A stretch of 64,000 bases of DNA from Flavobacterium sp. 102 (GCF_003634615.1 NZ_RBKX01000001.1:806001-870000), one strand, 5' to 3'; positions 25,802 through 34,647 are shown, counted from the first letter of the stretch. Notes: generated from the sequence alone by a model not told the origin. Translations and numbers: made by a program.

Positions 25802-26905
25802 ATGAATACAAATGAGCTTTTTCACGTTTTAGCCCTTTCACGAATTGATGGTGTTGGCGATATTGTGGCCAAAAAATTAATAAGTCATTGTGGCTCAGCT
25901 GAAAATGTTTTTAAAGGAAAGTTGAAAGACTTAAAAGCCATAGATGGTGTAGGCGATGTTTTGCTCAGGAATCTCAAAAATAAGATAGTTTTCGAAAGAG
26001 CCGAACAAGAATTGCAATACATCCAAAATGAAAATATAAAAGTTTTGTACTTTCAAAATGATGATTATCCGGATCGGTTAAAGCATTGTATTGATGGACC
26101 TGTTTTGCTGTTTGCTTCAGGGAATTTTGACTTCCAAAATCGTAAAATGATTAGTATAGTCGGAACAAGACAAATCACCTCTTATGGCACAGAATTTTGC
26201 AAAAAACTTATAGAAGATTTAGCGATTTTCAATCCAATAATTGTCAGTGGATTTGCCTATGGCGTTGATATTATTGCGCACCAATCGGCGATGGAAAATG
26301 ATTTGCAAACCATCGGAGTTTTGGCGCATGGCTTAAACCAAATCTATCCAAAATCGCATAAAAAATATGTCGCTAAACTAGAACAAAACGGAGGTTTTTT
26401 AACGGAGTTTTGGAGCAATTCGAATCCCGAAAAAGAAAATTTTGTAAAACGAAATCGTATCGTGGCGGGCATGAGCGAAGCCACAATTGTGATTGAAAGT
26501 GCCGATAAAGGCGGTTCGTTAATTACGGCCAATATGGCTAATGATTACAATCGCGATGTCTTTGCTGTTCCGGGAAGAACGACCGATAAGTACAGTCAAG
26601 GTTGTAATGATTTGATTAAAACACAGCGCGCCAATTTGATTACCTCGGCCGCAGATTTGATTTATTGTTTGAACTGGGCATTAGAAGTTCAAGAAACAAA
26701 GTCGATACAAAAGCAACTTTTTGTGACTTTGGATTTTGAAGAACAAAAAATTTACGATTACTTACAGAAAAACGGCAAACAATTGCTTGATATTGTTGCG
26801 CTTGAGTGTGATTTCCCGATATTTAAAATTTCTTCCATTCTTTTGACTATGGAATTAAAAGGAATTGTCAGACCTTTGCCCGGAAAATTGTTTGAAGCGG
26901 TTTAA
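25802..26905 (+). CDS. dprA: DNA-processing protein DprA
   Basis: A 367-residue protein that loads RecA on incoming single-stranded DNA during natural transformation. The N-terminus has paired helix-hairpin-helix elements (ALSRIDGVGDIVAKKLI, then LKAIDGVGDVLL). The central Rossmann-like DNA-binding domain opens with ISIVGTRQITSYGTE and contains VSGFAYGVDIIAHQSA and PGRTTDKYSQGCNDLI. The C-terminal winged-helix (about 305-365) is present. recA lies 7.5 kb away. No other competence genes are in the window. Confidence 0.96.
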   Translation: MNTNELFHVLALSRIDGVGDIVAKKLISHCGSAENVFKGKLKDLKAIDGVGDVLLRNLKNKIVFERAEQELQYIQNENIKVLYFQNDDYPDRLKHCIDGPVLLFASGNFDFQNRKMISIVGTRQITSYGTEFCKKLIEDLAIFNPIIVSGFAYGVDIIAHQSAMENDLQTIGVLAHGLNQIYPKSHKKYVAKLEQNGGFLTEFWSNSNPEKENFVKRNRIVAGMSEATIVIESADKGGSLITANMANDYNRDVFAVPGRTTDKYSQGCNDLIKTQRANLITSAADLIYCLNWALEVQETKSIQKQLFVTLDFEEQKIYDYLQKNGKQLLDIVALECDFPIFKISSILLTMELKGIVRPLPGKLFEAV

Positions 26906-26906
26906 A

Positions 26907-28349
26907 ATGAATAGCATGAATATAATTGAAATGGCAGCTTTATTGTCTGTTGAAACCTCAAAAATTGGTTTATTTACCGAGGTAGATTTTGCTGAAATGG
27001 AACGCAAATTAGAGCTTGAGAAACACAATCACCCTGATTTAACGGAATCAATTTCGCAGTTTTTTAACGCACTTAAAAACCATTCGAAATCATTCCAAGC
27101 GGTTATGAATAATAGAGCATTGTTCAACTTTTTTGCTAAAAAAAATCTATCCAAAAAGCAGTTTCAGGAAGAAAGTGAAATTGAGGACAAACAAGCCATA
27201 AAAGGTTTTATACAAACGTATTTAATCGACGAACTCAATCCGATTGTTTATGATAAAATTGGAGCCAATGATTTTCAAGAAATCGCTTTGTTGACAGAAG
27301 CGCATCAGTTTTTGCCGGACAGGGTTTCAGAAAAAATCATTTACTACGCAACTGAAAAATTGGGTTTAGCCAATAAGACGTTGAAACCACCTTTTGGAGA
27401 TTTTTCTAAAATATTATACATCAAAGACGCGAATTTCTTCACTTTTTTGAATGGGTTTAAAAATGAAACCATTGAAGAACAAGTTAAAGCACTTTTTACA
27501 ACGGTAATGAATATGTATATCGCTGATAAGAGTTCGGAATTAGCCAAACGAACGTTTACCGCAATGAAAAATTATCATGCGTTAGATGAACAACTTTCGA
27601 AAAACATTGGCATGTTGAAGGAAAGTGCCGAGATCAATTACAAACCTTTTGCTGTAAACAGAAAGAAATATTATTGGATTTACGCTGTAGTGGGATTGAT
27701 TTTGGTTATCAGAGTTTCCATGTTTATAAGTGATATTTCTGAGATGAATTCTCAGTACGACAGTTATCAGAATTATGACGATTATGAAATGCAGTCTGAA
27801 CCAAGACAAATAGACCGTTATTACACAGATATGAAGTTCAAAATTGATAGTTTTCGAGTGTTTTTAGCCGATTACAATCAAACTCAAATCAGAAGATTAA
27901 CAAAGCTTAGCAACATTAAAACCGGTCAAAATCCGTTTGAAACCTTTTATGAAAATCAGCCGACAGGCGAAAGTAATAATTACTTAAGGGTTAGAAATAC
28001 TTCCAATTATGATGTGGTGCTTTTGGAAAATGCCGTTTTATATGACAGTATAAAAATGCCAAGAACGGCTCATTTCATTAAAGCAGGCGAATCGGTTGCG
28101 GTTAACTTTAACAATGCCGATACCAAAACTATTTTCAATATTTATATGGGGAAAAAATTGGCTACTTTCCAAACGGAAAGCAACCATTTATTTGTCAGAA
28201 ACGGTTCGATTGTGGAATACCGTTTTAGCGAACTCATCCCCAATGTGAAAGAAGTACTCGAAACCGATTATGTGTTTAAAAATGACGCGGATATTAACTT
28301 TGTTAACGGTCATTTACGAATAGATTCAGAAGGTCTAATCGAAAACTAA
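26907..28349 (+). CDS. hypothetical single-pass membrane protein
   Basis: A 480-residue protein that I do not recognise. Residues 1-235 are soluble and mainly helical. Residues 255-275 form one hydrophobic helix (YYWIYAVVGLILVIRVSMFI). The rest is likely extracytoplasmic and looks beta-rich (residues 360-480, with NYLRVRNTSNYDVVLLENAV). I use ATG 26907, one base after the dprA stop; a longer frame starting inside dprA is less likely. It is probably co-transcribed with dprA, but no functional link is evident. Confidence 0.8.
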   Translation: MNSMNIIEMAALLSVETSKIGLFTEVDFAEMERKLELEKHNHPDLTESISQFFNALKNHSKSFQAVMNNRALFNFFAKKNLSKKQFQEESEIEDKQAIKGFIQTYLIDELNPIVYDKIGANDFQEIALLTEAHQFLPDRVSEKIIYYATEKLGLANKTLKPPFGDFSKILYIKDANFFTFLNGFKNETIEEQVKALFTTVMNMYIADKSSELAKRTFTAMKNYHALDEQLSKNIGMLKESAEINYKPFAVNRKKYYWIYAVVGLILVIRVSMFISDISEMNSQYDSYQNYDDYEMQSEPRQIDRYYTDMKFKIDSFRVFLADYNQTQIRRLTKLSNIKTGQNPFETFYENQPTGESNNYLRVRNTSNYDVVLLENAVLYDSIKMPRTAHFIKAGESVAVNFNNADTKTIFNIYMGKKLATFQTESNHLFVRNGSIVEYRFSELIPNVKEVLETDYVFKNDADINFVNGHLRIDSEGLIEN

Positions 28350-28360
28350 CAGATAAAAAA

Positions 28361-29338
28361 TTATTCGAATCCGAGTTTCACTCTTACTTTTTGCAAAACA
28401 CCGTCAGCGATAGTTCCGGCTTTGGCAGCACCCAATTTTAAAAGCGCATCAACTTCTTCTTGATGACTCATGTAGTAGTTGTACTTTTCTCTTTCGGTTT
28501 TGAATCTTTCACAAATCAATTCAAATAAGGCTTGTTTGGCATGACCATAACCAAAATCTCTATTGACATTGGTATACTTGATTTTCATTTCAGCAATCTG
28601 TTCCGCATTAGCGACTAATTTATAAATCCCGAATATTTTACAAGTTTCCGGATTTTTAGGTTCTTCCAAAGGCGTGCTGTCAGTTTCGATGCTCATAATT
28701 TGTTTGCGCAACGCTTTATCATCCAAGAAAATATTGATGAGATTACCGCGAGATTTACTCATTTTATGACCATCTGTTCCCGGAACATACATGGTTTCTT
28801 CTTGTACTTTTCCTTCGGGAATTACAAAAGTTTCACCCATTTGGTGATTGAAACGAGAAGCCACATCGCGAGTGATTTCGATGTGCTGCATTTGGTCTTT
28901 TCCTACCGGAACAAAATTGGCATCATACAATAAAATATCTGCCGCCATCAACATCGGATACGAAAACAAACCCGCATTGACATCTTCCAATCGATCGGCT
29001 TTGTCTTTGAAAGAATGGGCTAAAGTCAAACGTTGAAACGGGAAAAAGCAACTCAAATACCATGATAATTCGGCTGTTTGCGGCACGTCGCTTTGGCGAT
29101 AAAAAATCACTTTATTGACATCCAATCCGCAAGCCAACCAAACTGAGGCTGTACTGTAGGTGTTTTGGCGAAGTTCATCGCCGTTTTTAATTTGGGTAAC
29201 AGAATGTAAATCAGCAATGAAGAGAAACGATTCGTTGCTTGGATTTTTTGACAGTTCAATCGCAGGTAAAATCGCACCCAATAAGTTTCCTAAATGTGGT
29301 GTTCCTGTACTTTGAATTCCGGTTAATATTTTTGACAT
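28361..29338 (-). CDS. trpS: tryptophan-tRNA ligase
   Basis: A 325-residue class I aminoacyl-tRNA synthetase that charges tRNA-Trp. The HIGH-like motif is TPHLGN (residues 13-18) and the KMSKS loop is exact at residues 192-196. The GKDQMQHIEITRD segment binds tryptophan. Length matches compact bacterial TrpS. Its leader begins with a minus-oriented copy of the CTTTGCG repeat ending 9 bases before the ATG. It is convergent with the hypothetical membrane protein gene. Confidence 0.96.
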   Translation of the reverse strand: MSKILTGIQSTGTPHLGNLLGAILPAIELSKNPSNESFLFIADLHSVTQIKNGDELRQNTYSTASVWLACGLDVNKVIFYRQSDVPQTAELSWYLSCFFPFQRLTLAHSFKDKADRLEDVNAGLFSYPMLMAADILLYDANFVPVGKDQMQHIEITRDVASRFNHQMGETFVIPEGKVQEETMYVPGTDGHKMSKSRGNLINIFLDDKALRKQIMSIETDSTPLEEPKNPETCKIFGIYKLVANAEQIAEMKIKYTNVNRDFGYGHAKQALFELICERFKTEREKYNYYMSHQEEVDALLKLGAAKAGTIADGVLQKVRVKLGFE

Positions 29339-29350
29339 TATTTTAAATTT

Positions 29351-29389
29351 ACCGCAAAGTTCGCAAAGTTTTTCGCAAAGTTCACTAAG
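29351..29389 (-). repeat. CTTTGCGAACTTTGCGGTAA repeat, copy left of the GxxExxY gene
   Basis: On the plus strand: ACCGCAAAGTTCGCAAAGTT, then TTTCGCAAAGTTCACTAAG. It is a degenerate tandem of CGCAAAGTT units. Read on the minus strand it is the same repeat as at 19673-19695 and 49200-49215, and it leads into the trpS start. It faces the copy at 29782-29817 in inverted orientation. Confidence 0.7.
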
Positions 29390-29392
29390 TTC

Positions 29393-29770
29393 TTATAAGT
29401 TATTTACAATTCTTCTTATGCCACTTTTCAGCAAAACTTCATTAAAATTTATTAACAGACCAAGCTTGTAATTGCCAAGTTTTAAATAAGTTAAGGTTTG
29501 CGCCAAATGAATATCATTCAATGAATCGACACTTTTTATTTCCATAACTAGTTTATTTTCCACTAATAAATCTATTCTGTAACCACAATCTAGTTTAACT
29601 TCTTCAAAAATTAAAGGCATTGATTTTTCTTTTTCTACTTTCAAACCATGTTTATTTATCATATAAAACAATGATTCTTTATAAGCACTTTCAAGTAATC
29701 CAGGACCAAGAACTTTATGAACCTCAATGGCTAAACCAATAATTTTAGTAGAAATTTCATTTTCGGTCAT
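29393..29770 (-). CDS. GxxExxY family protein (PD-(D/E)XK nuclease-like)
   Basis: A 125-residue protein with the name-giving motif GPGLLESAY (residues 22-30). A nuclease-like core follows: D67, then E77-x-K79 (YRIDLLVENKLVMEIKS) and a QxxxY element at Q91-Y95 (AQTLTYL), as in RecB-type PD-(D/E)XK enzymes. All these residues are intact, so an active nuclease is possible. The family's physiological role is not known to me. The gene is bounded on both sides by inverted copies of a CTTTGCG-type repeat. A TAACTTTG promoter element lies beyond the right copy. Confidence 0.9.
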   Translation of the reverse strand: MTENEISTKIIGLAIEVHKVLGPGLLESAYKESLFYMINKHGLKVEKEKSMPLIFEEVKLDCGYRIDLLVENKLVMEIKSVDSLNDIHLAQTLTYLKLGNYKLGLLINFNEVLLKSGIRRIVNNL

Positions 29771-29781
29771 AAACTCTTTTT

Positions 29782-29817
29782 TACTTTGCGTTTAATCTTT
29801 GTGAACTCTGCGGTTAA
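29782..29817 (+). repeat. CTTTGCG..GAACTCTGCGGTTAA repeat, copy right of the GxxExxY gene
   Basis: TTACTTTGCGTTTAATCTTT then GTGAACTCTGCGGTTAA. It is the plus-oriented counterpart of the repeat at 29351-29389, so the GxxExxY gene is enclosed by inverted repeats. If the promoter at 29822-29829 is used, this copy lies in the 5' leader of the GxxExxY message. Confidence 0.65.
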
Positions 29818-29821
29818 TAAA

Positions 29822-29829
29822 CAAAGTTA
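29822..29829 (-). promoter_or_regulatory. -7 promoter element TAACTTTG for the GxxExxY gene
   Basis: Minus-strand TAACTTTG fits TAnnTTTG and lies 51 bases before the ATG at 29770, immediately outside the right repeat copy. No -33 TTG is seen at the usual distance. Confidence 0.4.
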
Positions 29830-29861
29830 GTACATAGATTTAAAAATTGCATACCTTTCAT

Positions 29862-29869
29862 TACATTTG
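29862..29869 (+). promoter_or_regulatory. -7 promoter element TACATTTG before the acyltransferase
   Basis: Fits TAnnTTTG, but only 5 bases separate it from the ATG at 29875. If used, the message would be nearly leaderless. A less perfect TACCTTTC at 29852-29859 is an alternative. Confidence 0.4.
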
Positions 29870-29874
29870 ACGAC

Positions 29875-30624
29875 ATGAGAGCATTGAAAATTGTTTTTTG
29901 GACGCTTTATCGCATTTGGTTCTACGTTTTGATGGCGATTCCTATCATCATCATGTTTCCGTTTCTTTTTATTTCTATCCTTTCGGAGAAATGGTATCCT
30001 TATTTTTTCGTGATGGCTAGAATTTGGGCCAAATTCATTCTCTTCGGAATGGGTTATCGCGTAAGAGTTGAGTTTGAAGAAAAACCGCAAGTAGGCAAAA
30101 GTTATATGTTTGTAGCCAATCATACGTCGATGACCGATATCATGTTGATGCTTTCAATTGTGAAAAATCCTTTTGTTTTTGTCGGCAAAAAAGAGCTGTC
30201 AAAGATTCCATTATTTGGATTTTTCTACAAACGTACCTGTATTTTAGTAGACAGAAGTAGTTCTAAAAGTAGAATGGCCGTTTTTGAACGCGCTCAAAAT
30301 AGACTAAAACAAGGTGTCAGCATTTGTATTTTCCCTGAAGGTGGCGTTCCGGATGAAAGTATAATTTTAGATGAATTTAAAGATGGTGCTTTTCGCTTAG
30401 CGATTGAACATGCAATTCCAATTGTACCGATGACTTTTTATGACAATAAAAGACTTTTTTCGTATACTTTTTTCAGTGGAAGTCCCGGATTGATGAGAGC
30501 CAAAGTACATCCTTTTTTTGAGACTAAAAATCAAAGTCAAGATCTTAAAAAGACTTTGAAAAGTAACGTTAGAGAATTGATTTTAAAGGATTTACAAAAC
30601 GATTTAAATAAAAAGAGTTCCTAA
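29875..30624 (+). CDS. lysophospholipid acyltransferase family protein (PlsC-like)
   Basis: A 249-residue membrane-associated acyltransferase that adds an acyl chain to a lysophospholipid. An N-terminal hydrophobic helix pair (about residues 8-40) is followed by the catalytic NHTSMTD (HX4D, about residues 82-88) and FPEGGVPDES block. It is the first of two PlsC-family genes here (the other at 34665), differing in the FPEG follow-up (GGVP against TRSK), so the two may have different acceptors. A strong terminator overlaps its stop. Confidence 0.87.
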   Translation: MRALKIVFWTLYRIWFYVLMAIPIIIMFPFLFISILSEKWYPYFFVMARIWAKFILFGMGYRVRVEFEEKPQVGKSYMFVANHTSMTDIMLMLSIVKNPFVFVGKKELSKIPLFGFFYKRTCILVDRSSSKSRMAVFERAQNRLKQGVSICIFPEGGVPDESIILDEFKDGAFRLAIEHAIPIVPMTFYDNKRLFSYTFFSGSPGLMRAKVHPFFETKNQSQDLKKTLKSNVRELILKDLQNDLNKKSS

Positions 30625-30639
30625 CTGAGGAACTCTTTT
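30611..30639. terminator. terminator overlapping the stop of the acyltransferase
   Basis: AAAAGAGTTCCT (30611-30622) and AGGAACTCTTTT (30628-30639) form a perfect 12-bp stem with a 5-base loop. The gene's TAA (30622-30624) lies at the top of the stem. It can serve both converging transcripts. Confidence 0.85.
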
Positions 30640-30693
30640 CAGTTATTACTCGAAAGCAATAACACCACTTAACTAATTTTAAACAATCACAAA

Positions 30694-32325
30694 CTAGAAT
30701 TTATAGCTGATGCCGCTGTAGATTCCAAACAAATAAGGTTTGAAATTACCGGCATCTGAACTGAATGTGTTTAATTGGTATTTGAATGTTGGCTCTATAT
30801 TGAATTCAAAAGACTTCATAAAACCATATTTTAATCCGATACCAAAATTGGTACTGAAATGAATATTATTCAAATTGTTGGCTTCTCCTAAAAAGGTACT
30901 CCGATTATCAGAGATTACACTCACAGAGTTGTCTTGAAGGAAAAGTGTACTAAAACCACCGATGATTTTGATGCCAAATTTCTTATCCAGCAACGCATAA
31001 GTCATTTCTACAGGCATTTCTAAATAACCCATTTCTTGGTTGATATAACCTTTGTTTTTTTGTACAAAAGACTCTTCAAAAGGTAAAAATGAAGTCTCAG
31101 ATGTGACGCCAGTAGGAGAATTTATTAAATCATCTTGTACTTGTATCATTGAGCCTGAAGCGGTAGGATTGATGTTTTTCAAGGATCTAGATTCCATTCC
31201 GGCAAAATAAACAATATCATTAGTGTTGTAACTCATATTGAATTTATTCAATCCGGTTCTAACCGTAAGTTTTTTACTGACCGCATAACTTACACCAATA
31301 CCATAACCAACTCCGGTATTATAAGATTTTGAATTGTTTATGAGCGTTGAATCAATTGGCGAACCATTAGAGGTTGAACCTAAGAAAATAGGGGCGACAT
31401 TTGAGGTGAGTTGCCACCTATTTAGCTTAGATTCTTGTTTTAATTTTTCTTCTTTTTTATTTAGCAATTCTTCCAACTCATTTTTGGCAATACTTTTATT
31501 GGTGGTAGTGTCGTTAATTTTGTTCTCGATTTCCTTGGTTGCAATTTTTGAATTATTGTCTCCTTTTAGACCATCAAGATTGAGGTCTTTATTGATTAAT
31601 AGAGGATTGGTAGTATTGGATTGGTTGTTATCATTTTTGTCGGTTTGAACAAGCGGATTGGTTTCATTCAGTTCGCTTTTGGCTCGAATGTTATTAATAG
31701 ATTGGTTGTTTTTTTCTTTATTGACAACTAATTGAACCTCTTCTTTGTTTAATGTTTCGTTCACCGAAGTTTTATTTTTCCCCAAATTCAATTTATTTTT
31801 CGAAGAACTGTTTTTGTTTGATTTACCGTGGGCAATGGTTGCTTTCGAATCATTAACCATTGGAGAAAGAATCAATTTTCCTGACGATTTTTGTTCGTTT
31901 GAAGTTTTGTCGACTATAACGTCATCAGAAGTATTGTCTGATTTTGGGGTAATATTCTTTGTTGTTCCGCTATTTTCTGAAACCGCTTCAGCTGTATTGG
32001 TCTTCAATTTTGGACTGATTCCATTTACCCCATCTTTTTCTAAAATACCATCAGTTGCTTTTCCTTTGTTTTGATTTGAATTATCCTCAACTACAATTGG
32101 ATTACTTGGCGCAATGTCATCATTTAAAACTTGGTTGCCAATCAAGATTCCAATCAGAAATACAGCCGCAACGCCTGAGAATTTCCACCAAAACGGAATC
32201 ACTCTTTTACGCTTTTTTTCGTCGAGCTTTGCTTCAATATTGTTCCAAAAATCATTAGCCGGATTGGCTTCGAAATCTCTGAACTTTTCTTGAAAAAGTC
32301 TGTCTATGTTCTTTTTATTACTCAT
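30694..32325 (-). CDS. trans-envelope protein: cytoplasmic head, one TM helix, disordered linker, OM beta-barrel
   Basis: A 543-residue protein. Residues 1-42 are charged (FWNNIEAKLDEKKRKR), like the cytoplasmic heads of anti-sigma proteins. Residues 44-67 form one membrane helix. Residues 68-305 are a low-complexity linker rich in Asn, Lys, Ser and Thr. Residues 306-543 look like an outer-membrane beta-barrel, with alternating amphipathic strands and a terminal Phe (GISYKF) as in BAM substrates. The start overlaps the ECF sigma stop in an ATGA. A regulatory role, passing surface signals to the sigma factor in one chain, is my inference. Confidence 0.82.
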   Translation of the reverse strand: MSNKKNIDRLFQEKFRDFEANPANDFWNNIEAKLDEKKRKRVIPFWWKFSGVAAVFLIGILIGNQVLNDDIAPSNPIVVEDNSNQNKGKATDGILEKDGVNGISPKLKTNTAEAVSENSGTTKNITPKSDNTSDDVIVDKTSNEQKSSGKLILSPMVNDSKATIAHGKSNKNSSSKNKLNLGKNKTSVNETLNKEEVQLVVNKEKNNQSINNIRAKSELNETNPLVQTDKNDNNQSNTTNPLLINKDLNLDGLKGDNNSKIATKEIENKINDTTTNKSIAKNELEELLNKKEEKLKQESKLNRWQLTSNVAPIFLGSTSNGSPIDSTLINNSKSYNTGVGYGIGVSYAVSKKLTVRTGLNKFNMSYNTNDIVYFAGMESRSLKNINPTASGSMIQVQDDLINSPTGVTSETSFLPFEESFVQKNKGYINQEMGYLEMPVEMTYALLDKKFGIKIIGGFSTLFLQDNSVSVISDNRSTFLGEANNLNNIHFSTNFGIGLKYGFMKSFEFNIEPTFKYQLNTFSSDAGNFKPYLFGIYSGISYKF

Positions 32326-32873
32326 TTTGCAGAAGGAAACTTTTTAGTTTCTTCATTTTTGTATTGTTCTATTTTTTCTTTTAAAATCATTCGGGCTCTG
32401 GCCAAATTTGATTTTGAGGTGCCAATATTAATGGTCAACATTTCAGCAATTTCAGCATGTGAAAAGTCATCAATTACATAAAGGTTGAAAACCAATCGGT
32501 ACCTGTCGGGCAATTCCTGAATGATTTTCAGCAAATAATCCATTGAAATACTGTCGTCTTCGATTTCAATCTCTGGTTCATCAGCTACATCTTCATTGAC
32601 TAAACTTAAAAAAGTCTGATTTCGATATTGTTGTAGAACATTGTTAATCATTACTCTTTTCAACCAACCATCGAAAGAACCTTTAAATGAAAATTGCTCA
32701 ATTTTTTTAAAGATGAGAATAAATCCATCTTGTAAATTGTCTTGTGCCTCAGCATAATTGCGCGAATATTTCAAGCATACAGCAAACAGTTTTGGTGAAT
32801 AAATTCGGTATAACTGTTCTTGTGCTTTCCTATTGTCATTTTTGCAATCATTTATGAGTTGTTTTAAATCCAA
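32322..32873 (-). CDS. RNA polymerase ECF-type sigma-70 factor
   Basis: A 183-residue sigma factor with region 2 (AEAQDNLQDGFILIFKKIEQF, then DGWLKRVMINNVLQQYR) and region 4 (LPDRYRLVFNLYVIDDFSH, then AEIAEMLTINIGTSKSNLARA). Such factors direct RNA polymerase to envelope-stress or surface-response genes and are held by a membrane anti-sigma. The next gene overlaps it by 4 bases (ATGA) and encodes a membrane protein with an anti-sigma-like head. A small lipoprotein gene precedes it by 26 bases. Confidence 0.93.
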   Translation of the reverse strand: MDLKQLINDCKNDNRKAQEQLYRIYSPKLFAVCLKYSRNYAEAQDNLQDGFILIFKKIEQFSFKGSFDGWLKRVMINNVLQQYRNQTFLSLVNEDVADEPEIEIEDDSISMDYLLKIIQELPDRYRLVFNLYVIDDFSHAEIAEMLTINIGTSKSNLARARMILKEKIEQYKNEETKKFPSAK

Positions 32874-32899
32874 TTTTCAAAAATTGATTGTTTAATAGT

Positions 32900-33310
32900 T
32901 TAGTTAACCACCGGAATTTCATATTCTAAAAAAATATTATTTCCTTGATCATCTTGTCCTTGATAAAATTTAAAGAGATAAGAACCATTACTGGTTACTA
33001 AAAAGTTAAAGTGACATTCAACGAGATTGTCCTCAGTAAGCTCTTGGCAATCGTTTTCTTGTCTTACAGCACTTTCAATGGCGATGGTTCTTACATTTAA
33101 ATTTTTGTCATAATAAATCGTGTTGAAGGTGTGACAGGTGGTTGGCCTTCTGTAATACATTCTAATTTCATAGGTTGCGCCTAGGGTAAACTCCGTCGGA
33201 ATCTCAACACTCTCAACGGGCAATAATTCAAATAAATAATCCGTTTGATCGTCAGGAACACAAGAATTGAATAAAAAAATTAAAGCTATAAGAGAAACTA
33301 TTTTTTTCAT
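32900..33310 (-). CDS. small hypothetical lipoprotein
   Basis: A 136-residue lipoprotein: short signal helix and lipobox FNSCVPD (Cys at about residue 17), then a compact, probably beta-rich domain with four further Cys (TCHT, DCQE, VECH), which may form disulphides in the periplasm or at the surface. I do not recognise the family. It lies 26 bases upstream of the ECF sigma gene on the same strand, so the three genes likely form an operon and it could be a sensor or ligand-binding partner. Confidence 0.8.
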   Translation of the reverse strand: MKKIVSLIALIFLFNSCVPDDQTDYLFELLPVESVEIPTEFTLGATYEIRMYYRRPTTCHTFNTIYYDKNLNVRTIAIESAVRQENDCQELTEDNLVECHFNFLVTSNGSYLFKFYQGQDDQGNNIFLEYEIPVVN

Positions 33311-33370
33311 AATGGTAAATGATTTTTTGTGTTAGATGGAAATGTTCACAAATGGTTGCGTTAAATTAAT

Positions 33371-33401
33371 AAAAAAAAACGTCCCGTTTTTCAACGAGAC
33401 G
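33371..33401 (-). terminator. terminator after recA
   Basis: On the minus strand CGTCTCGTT (33401-33393) pairs with AACGGGACG (33388-33380), with one G-U pair, then a run of nine T (33379-33371). It ends the recA transcript before the lipoprotein gene. Confidence 0.85.
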
Positions 33402-33412
33402 AGTTTAAATTT

Positions 33413-34417
33413 TTAAGCATTACTTTCTTTGATGAGGTCTTTAATTTTTTGTTCCAATTCATCGGCCAATTCCGGATTATCCTTAATTAAAACCTTGACA
33501 GCATCTCGACCTTGCCCAAGTTTAGTGTCGCCATAACTGAACCACGAACCTGCTTTTTTAATCACTTCAAATTCAACGGCTAAATCCAAAATCTCTCCTG
33601 TTTTAGAAACACCTTCGCCATACATGATGTCAAATTCGGCTGTTTTAAATGGTGGCGCCACTTTATTTTTAACCACTTTTACTTTAGTCCTGTTTCCAAT
33701 TACATTTTCGCCATCTTTAATTTGTGACGAACGACGAATGTCTAAACGAACCGAAGCATAGAACTTCAATGCATTTCCACCGGTCGTTGTTTCTGGATTT
33801 CCAAACATTACGCCGATTTTCTCTCTCAACTGGTTGATGAAGAAAACGGTACAATTGGTTTTGCTGATGGTTCCCGTCAATTTTCTTAAAGCTTGTGACA
33901 TCAAACGAGCATGTAATCCCATTTTAGAATCACCCATTTCGCCTTCGATTTCGCTTTTTGGTGTCAAAGCAGCAACAGAGTCAATAACCACAATATCAAT
34001 CGCCCCTGAACGGATTAAGTTTTCAGCAATTTCCAAAGCTTGTTCTCCGTTATCCGGTTGGGAAATAATTAAGTTTTCGATATCTACGCCTAATTTCTGG
34101 GCATAATTTCTATCAAAAGCGTGCTCTGCATCAATGAAAGCTGCAATTCCACCGGCTTTTTGGGCTTCAGCAATAGCATGTAAGGTTAAAGTAGTTTTAC
34201 CCGAAGATTCCGGGCCATATATTTCTATAACTCTTCCTCTTGGATAGCCGTTTACGCCCAAAGCTAAATCCAAACCAAGCGAACCCGAAGGAATAACTTC
34301 TACTTCTTCAACGGCTTTATCGCCCATCTTCATCACGGTTCCTTTGCCGTAGGCTTTGTCTAATTTATCTAGTGTTAGTTGTAATGCTTTTAATTTGGCT
34401 TCTTTTTCTGAACTCAT
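33413..34417 (-). CDS. recA: recombinase RecA
   Basis: A 334-residue strand-exchange ATPase for homologous recombination and repair. Walker A is GPESSGKTT (residues 68-76); [10 protein letters not shown] is Walker B; the L2 loop region has [20 protein letters not shown]. The acidic C-terminal tail is short ([14 protein letters not shown]). I see no obvious LexA box in the 247-base upstream gap, so SOS-type control is not apparent. It stands alone between a terminator and the divergent plsC. Confidence 0.97.
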   Translation of the reverse strand: MSSEKEAKLKALQLTLDKLDKAYGKGTVMKMGDKAVEEVEVIPSGSLGLDLALGVNGYPRGRVIEIYGPESSGKTTLTLHAIAEAQKAGGIAAFIDAEHAFDRNYAQKLGVDIENLIISQPDNGEQALEIAENLIRSGAIDIVVIDSVAALTPKSEIEGEMGDSKMGLHARLMSQALRKLTGTISKTNCTVFFINQLREKIGVMFGNPETTTGGNALKFYASVRLDIRRSSQIKDGENVIGNRTKVKVVKNKVAPPFKTAEFDIMYGEGVSKTGEILDLAVEFEVIKKAGSWFSYGDTKLGQGRDAVKVLIKDNPELADELEQKIKDLIKESNA

Positions 34418-34639
34418 TTTTTAAAAATTTAGTGGCATAAAAATAATGCTTTTTTTGATGTCCTAAGAGACTAACTAGAGGAGTTTTGAACAAATTGTTT
34501 AAACTTTTAAAGTAGCCACACTTATTTTTTTAAAGATAAAAGATTTTGGTTTTACAGTGATATACTAAAAGTGTATATTTTGTTAAATTTTTAAACTCTT
34601 TTTTCTCTTCACTTTATTCTTCATCCCTTGATTTTTCCT

Positions 34640-34647
34640 TACTTTTG
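34640..34647 (+). promoter_or_regulatory. -7 promoter element TACTTTTG before plsC
   Basis: Fits TAnnTTTG and lies 17 bases before the ATG at 34665. The recA-plsC gap (34418-34664) holds otherwise only AT-rich sequence and one short inverted repeat, ATATAC-N7-GTATAT at 34560-34578. Confidence 0.55.

Noticed and set aside
29351..29389. CRISPR-like repeat array at the CGCAAAGTT tandem
   Set aside because: Units are 9-10 bases, degenerate and without spacers; no cas genes are present.
31334..32074. Two plus-strand frames of about 105 codons opposite the trans-envelope protein
   Set aside because: They arise from the low-complexity Asn/Lys linker read on the other strand, giving Ser/Leu/Phe-rich shadows.
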